A stretch of 54,238 nt of DNA, taken from NCBI GenBank assembly GCA_945861245.1, contig CAMAUE010000017.1, forward strand, positions 1 to 54,238, given 5' to 3'. Each line of letters begins with the position of its first letter. The stretch's first letter is position 1. The position numbers and the translations under genes are program-made. The notes under the pieces were generated by a model that saw only the letters and a list, made by a program, of their open reading frames with translations, was not told the DNA's origin and made no database searches. Positions 15,899-24,500 of the stretch are shown here, one piece after another. Source of the DNA: Singulisphaera sp. GP187 (GTDB lineage: Bacteria; Planctomycetota; Planctomycetia; Gemmatales; Gemmataceae).

Positions 15899-17770
15899 CT
15901 ACAGTAGTGGAACTTCACCCGTTCGGGCAGGCCAATTCTTGAGCACTGCCTGGTGCGACTTAAGAATCAATTCGGTAAACGAATTCGTAGTGGCGTACAG
16001 CCCCAGAAAACGTTCCAGCACCATTCCAAACAGGAACGCTCCGCGTTGCGGAAAACGTGTTGGATCTATCTCCACCGTCACTTCGACGCCTCGACAGAGG
16101 CCACGCTGCGGGTCGCTCGGCACTCGTCCGAGCACGCGGCGATAGCGTACATCGAGAACCCCTTCGACGATCTGCAACGCCTGTTCTTTCAAGTGTTTTT
16201 GCCCGGCAGCAGGATCGGAAAAATCGTAGAGTCGAAGAATATCGCGAAGCGCCAATCGGCCAGCACCTCTTCCGTGTAGGGAGAGCGGGTTGGGCGACAG
16301 GTGCGAAATCAGTTCCCACGCGCCGCCGGTACGAGATGCCGGTCGCAAGGGAGGCGACGGCGGCCGTAAGCACGTGACTCGGCTGACTGGAGCCGGCAGT
16401 TCTAGCTTCCATGCGACCGACCCGCCAGCGGCTCCAATCTGCAACGGTAGGTCTCGATTCGTGCACAGACATTGGATGTGCAACAGATCGTCAGTTGGCC
16501 AGCACGATTCAAACTGCAGGTTGACTAGAGAAACACAAACATCCGTGCCTGAATCATTTTCCACCAACGACCGCTGGCGCGTCGTGTACCAGAAAATCTT
16601 CTTGTCACGTGTTCCTTGGCAATGATCTAGATCGTAAAACGCGGGGTATCGCGTGACGCGGTTTTCCGTGGCATTGGAGGTGCTAACCTCTGAAATCGAA
16701 TAGACTTCGACGGCCTTCGGCGTCATCCGATCCGCAATGATCTGGTATTCTGGAAGGCGTGGAAGAAGCCGAATTGGCTCGGCGGTTTTCTCAAAAAGAT
16801 TGACGACTGGGGTGCATCCCAAGCGAAATGTCTCAGTATCGACCGCTTGCTCAAGCGTTTTGTTCGTCTTGCTGCAAAAAATGAGGATCTCGCACTTGTG
16901 ACCAAAACCATTTCTCGCGAACTGCGCCCAAAGAGGTGGTTCGGTTCCCCCCATACGCCGGCGCAGCTCAATGAACTGAAATTTAGCCGGGAAAGTGAAA
17001 AATTCCGTCAGCAAACGATACCCCATCCGTGAATTATCCTGATAGGGCAACATCCCCTCGTCGCGATTGAACCCGACAGGGTGCAGCCACGTGTCAGGAG
17101 AAAGCGTCACCGCTCCCTTTGCGGTATTGTCGGACACTAGTACGATTTGCAACGCGTGATTTAGGAGCACTTCGTACAGTTCGGGCACCATCTGCGGATC
17201 GCCGGAAAGGAAGAACCGTAGCGATTCCATTTTCAACGTCGAAAACGACATTTCGCCGGCGCATTCCAATTCGAGGCGCACCGCCGCCACAGCTCCTGCG
17301 GGCGGCTGTAACCCCGGCGGAAAGGGTGGTACGCGGAAGCTGGCTCGGCACACTCGGATCGGCCACAGCGTGACCCCATATGCGGAGCGAAATTTGCATG
17401 CCACCGGCTCTGTCGCAGCGTTGACCATGCTGCCAGCTGCGATCGTAAACCCTTGCGGCGTTTGCACACGAGTCGGGTCGGGGTCGAATTGAACCATCGC
17501 CATTGACGGAATCGGCGCTAGAAAATGTGGATAGAGGAATTGCAGTAAACCATCGGTCAGTTCGGGATATTCGTCCTCGATCTTCGCATGCGTGCGTCCT
17601 GCGAGGAGCGCGAACGTTTGGAGTAGCCGCTGCACATGCGAATCGGCGCTACCCGTCGCTTCCAAGCCAAGGCGATCCGCCGCATTGGGATGGCGACGGA
17701 CAAATTCCTGGGTCAGCAAGTTGACATAACGCAGTTCGCGTTCAAAGTAGGGGAAGAGATGGTCGATCAT
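15899..17770 (-). CDS. tssF: T6SS baseplate protein TssF, copy 1
   Basis: The product has 623 residues, normal for TssF. Start chosen at 17770, where MIDHLFPYFERELRYVNLLT gives the family's N-terminus; an upstream in-frame ATG adds 28 residues that do not fit. Family landmarks are LLQTFALLAGRTHAKIEDEYPELTDGLLQFLYPHFLAPIPSM, LPYQDNSRMGYRLLTEFFTFP.KF, CTPVVNLFEKTAEPI, YEIYS-like VEVYSISEV and the C-terminal GMVLERFLGLYATTNSFTELIL. TssF pairs with TssG in each wedge of the cytoplasmic baseplate. A second, clearly diverged TssF is at 38100. The gene follows tagJ by 25 bp. The middle part (about 470-540) is Pro/Arg-rich and less conserved than in copy 2. Confidence 0.92.
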   Translation of the reverse strand: MIDHLFPYFERELRYVNLLTQEFVRRHPNAADRLGLEATGSADSHVQRLLQTFALLAGRTHAKIEDEYPELTDGLLQFLYPHFLAPIPSMAMVQFDPDPTRVQTPQGFTIAAGSMVNAATEPVACKFRSAYGVTLWPIRVCRASFRVPPFPPGLQPPAGAVAAVRLELECAGEMSFSTLKMESLRFFLSGDPQMVPELYEVLLNHALQIVLVSDNTAKGAVTLSPDTWLHPVGFNRDEGMLPYQDNSRMGYRLLTEFFTFPAKFQFIELRRRMGGTEPPLWAQFARNGFGHKCEILIFCSKTNKTLEQAVDTETFRLGCTPVVNLFEKTAEPIRLLPRLPEYQIIADRMTPKAVEVYSISEVSTSNATENRVTRYPAFYDLDHCQGTRDKKIFWYTTRQRSLVENDSGTDVCVSLVNLQFESCWPTDDLLHIQCLCTNRDLPLQIGAAGGSVAWKLELPAPVSRVTCLRPPSPPLRPASRTGGAWELISHLSPNPLSLHGRGAGRLALRDILRLYDFSDPAAGQKHLKEQALQIVEGVLDVRYRRVLGRVPSDPQRGLCRGVEVTVEIDPTRFPQRGAFLFGMVLERFLGLYATTNSFTELILKSHQAVLKNWPARTGEVPLL

Positions 17771-17795
17771 TGAATAAATGCTTGCTGCTTGAGGC

Positions 17796-18578
17796 TTACG
17801 CCGAGATATCCAGCTTGCGCCAATCAAGAATACTCGTCGGCTTGTCTCCGACAAAAAAAGCTTTCACGCCGACTCCTCGCTGCATCGCTTCACCGCGCCA
17901 ATCGGTCAATCGGCCCAACTTGAGTTGGGGGTCCGTTTCTTGTTCTGTTCCAGGATAAATTGTCGGCAAGAATACCGAACCTGCGTCTCCCTCCTTCATT
18001 TCCAAATGCGCTGGAATCCACAGTAGATCTCGCGGGAAACGGGGCTTGTTCATGGTGATCGATTCAATTTGTTCGAGCGGCACCCAAAAATAGCGCCCCT
18101 TTGAATAAACCTCCAAGACCGAGCCGAGACAATCGTCCCCGTCACGCAAATTATCGAACGGTACGCCGTCTAGCATGCCCTTGATTTCAGGGATTTGGCT
18201 GTTCGCCTGCTGAAATAAATCGGCAGCCTCGCTCGTGAGGCCATCGGCCAGCTTCCCCAAACCGAGAATACGCTGTCGGACATGTTCGGGTGGTGGTGCA
18301 AGCAATTCCGGTTGAGCCTTTTTCCCGAAAACCAAGCGGCGCAACATCTCAGCTTCCACTACGTGACGATAATCGGCAACGGCGACGACAATCTCGGGTT
18401 GATCGGATTGGATTGCGTCGATTTGCCTCTTAGCGCGATCGAGTTCACCAGCGAATGCGAGCAACTCAAAAAGGAAGAGACGCGCGCCCTGGTTGATTGG
18501 GCTTGCCTTTACGACGGCGGTTTGCGCATCAATGGCCCCGGAAAGATTTCCGGACTTGTACATCTGGTCAGAATCCAT
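17796..18578 (-). CDS. tagJ: T6SS accessory protein TagJ/ImpE
   Basis: The product has 260 residues, standard for the ImpE/SciE family. The N-terminal part is TPR-like: YKSGNLSGAIDAQTAVVKASP, ARLFLFELLAFAGELDRAKRQID, then ADYRHVVEAEMLRR. The C-terminal ImpE domain has DCLGSVLEVYSKGRYFWVPLEQIESI, PRFPRDLLWIPAHLEM and FLPTIYPG. In other T6SS, TagJ binds TssB and helps link ClpV to the sheath. Here it sits between tssB and tssF1 with tssH after that, which fits the role. Start at 18578 follows ggagag. Cytoplasmic. Confidence 0.92.
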   Translation of the reverse strand: MDSDQMYKSGNLSGAIDAQTAVVKASPINQGARLFLFELLAFAGELDRAKRQIDAIQSDQPEIVVAVADYRHVVEAEMLRRLVFGKKAQPELLAPPPEHVRQRILGLGKLADGLTSEAADLFQQANSQIPEIKGMLDGVPFDNLRDGDDCLGSVLEVYSKGRYFWVPLEQIESITMNKPRFPRDLLWIPAHLEMKEGDAGSVFLPTIYPGTEQETDPQLKLGRLTDWRGEAMQRGVGVKAFFVGDKPTSILDWRKLDISA

Positions 18579-18712
18579 CGATCAGCACTCTCCAATTTGA
18601 AAGTTCACCCGCAATCCAGAAAGAATCACGGGCGAACACACATCAACCATCGTATTCGTCTTGTCCGCGCTTTGCTTCGGGTCGCGGACAGACAGCACAA
18701 GGAAACTCGAAG

Positions 18713-19222
18713 TCATTTCGGTGCTTCTTCTGCCTTAGCCTTGAGAATTGCTTCCTTCGCCTTATCAGTGTTTGCCAGCACATCCGCCAAAAGTGCTTCG
18801 ATCTTGTCGTTGCCTTCCATCTTCGATTGGAGGTAGGTCAATCGCTGCCGAATCTCAAGCAATTCCTTAAGAGCAGGTACTTGCTCGGCAATATTGGCCG
18901 GCTCGAAATCGTCCATGTGTTTGAAGTTCAACTCAACGGCAAGTTTCGTATCCTCGCTGGTAAGCTTGTTTTGCACCTTGATCGCCACGCGCGGCGCCGC
19001 TCCGGCGAGAACGTCGTTAATGTTGTCACGATCGATGTTCACCACTTTGCGTTCTTTGAGCGCCTTAAGAGGTGCCTTCGGGGAACCAGAAAGGTCCGCC
19101 AATACGCCAACCACGAACGGCAATTCCTTCTTTTCCATCGCCCCGCCCGTTTCGACTTCGTACGTAATTTGCACGCGTGGCCGGCGGACACGATCCAGTT
19201 TCTTTTGTTGACTCTCTGCCAT
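18713..19222 (-). CDS. tssB: T6SS sheath small subunit TssB (VipA)
   Basis: The product has 169 residues, the usual size. TssB and TssC form the contractile sheath in the cytoplasm. Landmarks are RRPRVQITYEVETGGAMEKK, LPFVVGVLADLSG, RKVVNIDRDNINDVLAG, LNFKHMDDFEPANIAEQVPAL and LLEIRQRLTYLQSKMEG. The Ala/Lys-rich C-terminus (AKEAILKAKAEEAPK) is predicted to be helical. Start at 19222 follows aaaggaac. It is first in its leftward group and 16 kb from tssC on the other strand, which is unusual since the two are normally neighbours. Confidence 0.95.
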   Translation of the reverse strand: MAESQQKKLDRVRRPRVQITYEVETGGAMEKKELPFVVGVLADLSGSPKAPLKALKERKVVNIDRDNINDVLAGAAPRVAIKVQNKLTSEDTKLAVELNFKHMDDFEPANIAEQVPALKELLEIRQRLTYLQSKMEGNDKIEALLADVLANTDKAKEAILKAKAEEAPK

Positions 19223-19318
19223 GGTTGTTCCTTTCGAGAACTAAGCTGCCAGAAGTTGACTTATCACAAACCCGACGATTGTCGAGGTTTTCTCTGGCAT
19301 GAAACTTCAAAAAAAGTA

Positions 19319-19346
19319 TTGTAATCTCCGTGGTGAATATTATACA
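19319..19346 (+). promoter_or_regulatory. Possible promoter for tssK1 in the divergent tssB/tssK1 gap
   Basis: The gap 19223-19433 separates divergent T6SS gene groups and is AT-rich. A ttgtaa (19319-19324) and tataca (19341-19346) pair with 16-bp spacing points toward tssK1. Planctomycete promoter consensus is poorly defined, so this is weak. The tssB promoter must also lie here, but no pair was identified on that strand. Confidence 0.25.
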
Positions 19347-19433
19347 GGGATGATTTTCGTTTTGGACAAAGATTTTTTTTGTTTTTTGCAATAGTCGTTC
19401 GCGGCGTGTGGCGAAATAAACAAGGGGAGCGGC

Positions 19434-20864
19434 ATGACCACAGGTGCGGTGCATTGGCGAGAAGGAATCTTCATTCGTCCGCAACACTTCCAGGCCGAAT
19501 ACCGCCATCTCGTGGATGTGAGTCTGCGTAACCACGCCTGGGATCTGCACTACAACTGGGGGCTGCGCTCGTTGGTTCTCGACCAGGAAGCGCTGGCCAA
19601 CCATCGACTGGTGATCCATTCCTTGGAAGCCCGAATGCGCGACGGCACGCCGGTAGTCATCCCGCTCGACGGCGTTTTGCCTGCTGTTGATCTGCGTCCA
19701 GCGTTTCAGGCGAAAGACGTGCGTCATCTGATGGTCTACCTCGCGGCCCCCGCGCTTTCGTTGGGGCGGCGCAATATCGCGCCAGAGCGAGACATCGATT
19801 TTCGCTACTATCAAGACATCCAGAAATTCGAAGACGAGAACAGTGGCGAAAATCCGCAGACCGTGCCGCTTCGCGCCGTCAACTTCCAACTGCTCATCGG
19901 TAATCAAGATCGAAGCGGCTACGAGGTGTTACCGATCGCCAGGCTCGAAAAAAATGCGCAAACCGACGGCAGGCCGCAGCTTGATGTTTCCTTCATTCCC
20001 CCTCTTCTAAGATGCGATGGCTGGAAGCCACTAGCTGAGAATATCCTACGCAGCCTTTGTGATCGCCTCGACAAGAAGGCCGATTGGCTCGTCGGGCAAA
20101 TGTCCGCGCAAGGGGTCACCTTCGATCGACAGGCTCCTGGCGACGTTCTGCTGTTGCGACAATTGCACCAACTCAACGCGGCGAACAGCGTTCTCCGTCT
20201 CCTAATCTCGACCCCAGGAGTGCATCCTTGGCATATGTTTCTGGAATTGAGCCGCTTGGTTGGGCAAATGGCAATCTTCAGCGAAACGCGCCGTCCACCC
20301 GATCTACCGCTGTACAATCACGACGACCTTGGTACGTGCTTCTCGCAGTTGAAGTTCCACCTGGATGCTCTGTTCAATAAGGTCATGGAACCGGAGTACA
20401 AGGAACGGCCATTCATTGGCGCTGGCTTACGCATGCAGTGTAGCCTGGAACCGGCCTGGATGGACCCGGCCTGGCAGATGTTTATTGGCGTGCAAAGCAA
20501 CCTCGAACCGGTGGAATGCGTGGACCTAATGACAAAAGCCGGTCAACTTGACATGAAGCTTGGCAGCTCAGACCGTGTTGAGAACCTGTTTCGACGGGGG
20601 GGCACGGGCCTTCCCTTCGTAGCCGAACACCTTCCGCCACAAGCGCTGCCAAGGGTCTCCGGACAGGTGTATTTTGAAGTGACGCAAGACCCGATGAATC
20701 CAGAGTGGCTGAACGTCAAGAACTCGCTCATGCTTGCCCTGAGGCTCAACGAGAACTTGATCGTCGGAAACATCCAGAATGAGCGAAGATTGACGGTCAG
20801 GACCGCCGGCCGCAACGTCTCAGTGCAGTTTTCGCTTTATATGTTGCCGAGAAAAACGGTGTAG
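19434..20864 (+). CDS. tssK: T6SS baseplate protein TssK, copy 1
   Basis: The product has 476 residues, normal for TssK (about 440-480). TssK forms trimers that link the baseplate to TssL/TssM in the membrane. Landmarks are VHWREGIFIRPQHFQ, NWGLRSLVLD, DLRPAFQ, NFQLLIGNQDRSGYEVLPIARLEKN, SFIPPLLRCDGWKPL, HPWHMFLELSRLVGQMAIF, YNHDDLGTCFSQL and PAWQMFIGVQSNLEPVECVDLMT. The start follows aggggagc. It is divergent from tssB. Copy 2 at 41313 has the same domain layout but differs in the N-terminal motif (HWQDGMLMWPHHMQ). The C-terminal receptor domain lies around 330-476. Confidence 0.95.
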   Translation: MTTGAVHWREGIFIRPQHFQAEYRHLVDVSLRNHAWDLHYNWGLRSLVLDQEALANHRLVIHSLEARMRDGTPVVIPLDGVLPAVDLRPAFQAKDVRHLMVYLAAPALSLGRRNIAPERDIDFRYYQDIQKFEDENSGENPQTVPLRAVNFQLLIGNQDRSGYEVLPIARLEKNAQTDGRPQLDVSFIPPLLRCDGWKPLAENILRSLCDRLDKKADWLVGQMSAQGVTFDRQAPGDVLLLRQLHQLNAANSVLRLLISTPGVHPWHMFLELSRLVGQMAIFSETRRPPDLPLYNHDDLGTCFSQLKFHLDALFNKVMEPEYKERPFIGAGLRMQCSLEPAWMDPAWQMFIGVQSNLEPVECVDLMTKAGQLDMKLGSSDRVENLFRRGGTGLPFVAEHLPPQALPRVSGQVYFEVTQDPMNPEWLNVKNSLMLALRLNENLIVGNIQNERRLTVRTAGRNVSVQFSLYMLPRKTV

Positions 20865-20916
20865 GAGAGTCAGGGTCAGATCGCACTTACACTTCACGCG
20901 GTTTGAATTGTCACAT

Positions 20917-20979
20917 CGGTGGCACAGACATTCCTGTCTGTGTAAACCCCAAGCACAGACAGGAATGTCTGTGCCACCG
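20917..20979. repeat. 26-bp perfect inverted repeat of the 'TDIPVC' type
   Basis: Arms 20917-20942 and 20954-20979 are perfect complements with core ggcacagacattcctgtctg, loop 11. Read in frame it gives GGTDIPVC, which appears in many spurious planctomycete hypothetical proteins. I know this only from general familiarity with such genomes. It lies 52 bp after tssK1. Confidence 0.85.
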
Positions 20980-21320
20980 TTCAATAAATCGGACAAGTCT
21001 AGCCGTTCAAGGTATAGTTTGTCGAGCGGCTTGGTCCAGGGCGGAATGCCCGAGGTGTTCAAAAAAGTTGGCGTGCTTCTTCGTCCGATTTCTCCATTCG
21101 CTCGCGCCACATGTCGCGGCTGGTAGAGCCGTCGCGGGTATTGGCGCCGCCTTCGCAGCGGACTGCTCGTTTCGTGTTCGTGATACCCGCCTTTGAACCG
21201 TGCCGAAAAATTGCTGGAAAGTGCAGAATAATCGTTTGAAGCATCGAGAAAATGGAAGGTTTGGAAGGGTTGTAGAAGGAAATTACTGAAATTGCCTTGG
21301 GGGTACAGGCGATACAATGA
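20980..21320. other. Gap without a supported gene
   Basis: No start, ribosome site or domain is convincing on either strand. The reverse strand reads GGANTRDGSTSRDMWRERME in one short frame (about 21059-21244), which looks protein-like but is unassigned and could be a gene remnant. 20999-21016 carries the 18-mer shared with 12794-12811. Confidence 0.4.
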
Positions 21321-21417
21321 TTGACGCGACCGACAAAAGTACGAGCCGGAAGCGTAAGCGACGGATTTCTCCAGTCCGTCGCTTACGTTTCCGGCTCGTA
21401 AAGCGACTTTTGTCGGT
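21321..21417. repeat. Dispersed ~95-bp palindromic element, copy A
   Basis: Inner arms 21340-21365 (tacgagccggaagcgtaagc and on) and 21375-21400 pair with one G-T type mismatch. Outer arms accgacaaaagt (21329-21340) and acttttgtcggt (21406-21417) are perfect. The same element, with the same ttgacgcgaccgacaaaagt lead, recurs at 37437-37531, also in a T6SS gap. Confidence 0.85.
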
Positions 21418-21506
21418 GGCATCATGATTGAGAACAATAAGACGAAATTAGCTATTTCCTGACAATTGGTTTCTGATTCGCGCAATAGATTCGCTAGGAA
21501 CTCGGC

Positions 21507-24500
21507 ATGGAAAAGGATCTAAAACCTGACTGGCGCGACATTGGAACTGACGAAGTCAAACCCAGCGTTGGCAAACCTTGGCAGCCAGATGGGACTGCTG
21601 CGAGCGGCACGTTCGGCCTACCGACCAGACGCCGTATAAAACGGATTATCGGTCTGGTCTCCCTAATTACTCTAGCTGTCAGCATCGGCTTCGTTCTCCA
21701 TTGGTTGCGGCCCATCAGGCCGGCATGCCTTGTGCTGATCGGCTCGGGCTACGAAACCAACCTCCTATTTCCGAACAATGTTTATGGTTGGAGTGGCCTG
21801 CTGGCGATGGACCAAGAGGTGGCCGACGACGAGGTCTTATTCAAGAGCCTCTCGCGTTTTTGGCTGACACAGCCGACCAAGATGCGCCGCGTCGGCATCG
21901 CTCCGGTCGAGTTGAAGGAGAAAAGCTGGGACGAGATGTGGAATGAAATTCCCATTACTTCGGAACGCACCTTGGTGGTGTGCATCTCTCTGCACGGTTT
22001 CGCGGATGAGAAAGACGCCTTCCTGCTGCCGAACTTCACCGTCCATCAGCCGAAAGATTTCGACCATTCGTTGGTGTCGTTTCGCAAAGTGCTCGACAGT
22101 TTGAAAACGGTGAAAAACGAGAATATTCTTCTAATTCTCGATGTTAGCGCTGCGGACGTCCATTGGCCGATTGGCATGTTGCAAAATAATTTCGTCCAAC
22201 GTTTGCAGGAAAAATATGGCGACGAGATCAAGAGCAACGAAAAGTTGGCGGTCATCTGTTCATGCAGCCCGGAGCAGTGTTCATGGGGTTCCGATGAATT
22301 GCAGAGCAGTGTCTTCACCCATTTTGTGATCGAGGGTTTGAAAGGCGCCGGACATGATCGGCAGACGAATGTAACTGCTCAAAGCCTCTTCGACTACGTG
22401 AAAGCAAGCGTCGATACCTGGGCCCAGGCAAACCGCGCTAGAAATCAGACGCCGATTCTTTTGGCAGCGGAAACTCGCGCGATGAAAATCGATCTGGTGC
22501 ACATCGCAAACACACATGAGAAGAAATCTCTTCCGCCAACACCGTTGAACCTGGAAGCCCTGAAATCCGAGTGGACGCGATGGAAGGAACTCAAGAGTGG
22601 CCAGGCCGCGTTTGTTCACAGCCCGCACATTTGGCGTCTTTATCAGGACAACCTTCTGCGCTTTGAACAGCTGCAACGTGCCGGCGATCCCACGCGCAAA
22701 GCCCATGAAGTCAAGAAAACGCTGGACACACTGTACAACTACCTGACAACCAAACGATCGTTGGCGGGTTCTTATGCCTGCCTTGGCAACAATTTCTCGA
22801 TGTACCGCGTGCTGGGCTATACGCCCCCAGTCGATTTGCGCGATTCAAAGCTCCAGGAATATCTGAGTAGCTTGCACAAGTTCGACAACGCCAAGCCAGA
22901 AGAATTGGGGGAAAAAACCAAGCTACTCAGCCGTTTTCGGGAAAACTCGCAGATGGAGAAGCAGTATCTACGTACACGTTTCAATCAGATGATTCTTCGG
23001 GATATGCAAGGGCCGCTCGATTGGCAGCGCGAGCGGGAACGTATGGCGGAAATCGATAATGAATTAGCTGCCCCGCAACGCCCAGCCGAAACGCAGCTCT
23101 TGAGAATGCTGCAAGAGGCCGACCCAAATCTTGGCATTGCAACCATCAAGCTTGCCGTGGAAGTTCGCGCCTTGGCCGAGGACGCCGCCCTGAGCGTACC
23201 CAGTACGGATTCGAACAGCGAACTCTACGCGGAGACGATTTTTCCTTGGATTCAGAATGCGTTGACAGATGCTGACAAAGTACGACGAGACGGCGAAGAC
23301 CTTCTCTTCGGCGACCCAGCTACCCACGGTATCGCGGGACACAAGAAGCTAACCGAGGCGAAAAAGGCATACGAATTGGTACGTATCCGAGCTGAAGCTC
23401 TGCAACAGGCCTTGGTGGTTCGGGATGTGGTTTCCTCAGAATTCCCGTACCAAGCTGCCTGGCTGGCGTCGGTTACGGTAAGCGATCAGCACAAAGCGGA
23501 ACTGGATGCGCTGCGTCTAGCCGGTCACGAAATCAGCATCAGCCTAAGCGAGCTGAACCGAGCTCTCGATGCCAAGGATCGCATGACTCTTCCGTCGGTC
23601 GAACTCGTGGATCGAATTCGAACCAAGGCCAGTTCGATCCGCAAGCAATATCAAGCCATCGCTGAAAAATTGAGAACGCTCGCCCGGCAGCAAAAAAACT
23701 GGCACGCTATCAATGTTGCCCTCAGCGTGCCGCCAGCTGGCATTGAGGAAGGCGATGAAATTAAGCTGCGTGTCGATCTGTTGCGCAAACAGCGCGAAAT
23801 TTCCACAGCATTGCTGGAGAACCCCAATCCCGAAGGACAGACCGAGGCGGAGGAATCGTTCGAAATCCGCTTGAAACGGCAACGCTATCTTTTGCACGCC
23901 AGCCTCAGATCAATCGTCGAAATCCGGACCCTGGATTCGGACAGCATCGACGAATCAGCCCGCAATTTCTTGCTGAGATTGCCGATCGATATCGTCGATA
24001 AAGCCGAGGAAGCCGAAGAAGTGACTCCCAATCTGATAGCGGCGGCCAATAAGTGCCGAGCGATTCCCGGTGCGTACGTGGATCAGGTCAGGGACGCATT
24101 GAACAATCGCGTTGACGCCATTGACCGCCTGCGCCGGTTGCGAATGGGCGATCTGTTCTGTAGTCTCGCCGAACGAACTTTGGAGGACCATTGGTTCGAG
24201 CCAAATCTGAAACGTGAAGAACGCTACTACGAAAGCGCCGGCGAATCATTCCTCGCAGGTGCACGCGGACTCTTCGGCTCACGCCCGATTCCCGAGACGC
24301 TCCTCGAGAAATTGGGTGCATTGAAGGCTCGATTTTTGCCGCGGAAACTGCGGCTTGGCAAACTCGACAAGCTGCACTGGACTACCGAATCCGACTTCTT
24401 ATTGAGATACAGGTTGCAGGCCGACGAGAAATTGCCGCTCGGTACACCGATGGTTTGGCTGGAAGTAACGAAAGGCAAAATGACCGAAAAAGTCTGGCCA

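Noticed and set aside
19311..19400. Sigma-54 promoter before tssK1 (tttttgca)
   Set aside because: The GG and GC elements are about 22 bases apart, not the required 10.
20820..21485. 221-codon reverse frame between tssK1 and the caspase-fold gene
   Set aside because: Made of palindrome translations (TDIPVC) and lies partly antisense to tssK1; not a gene.
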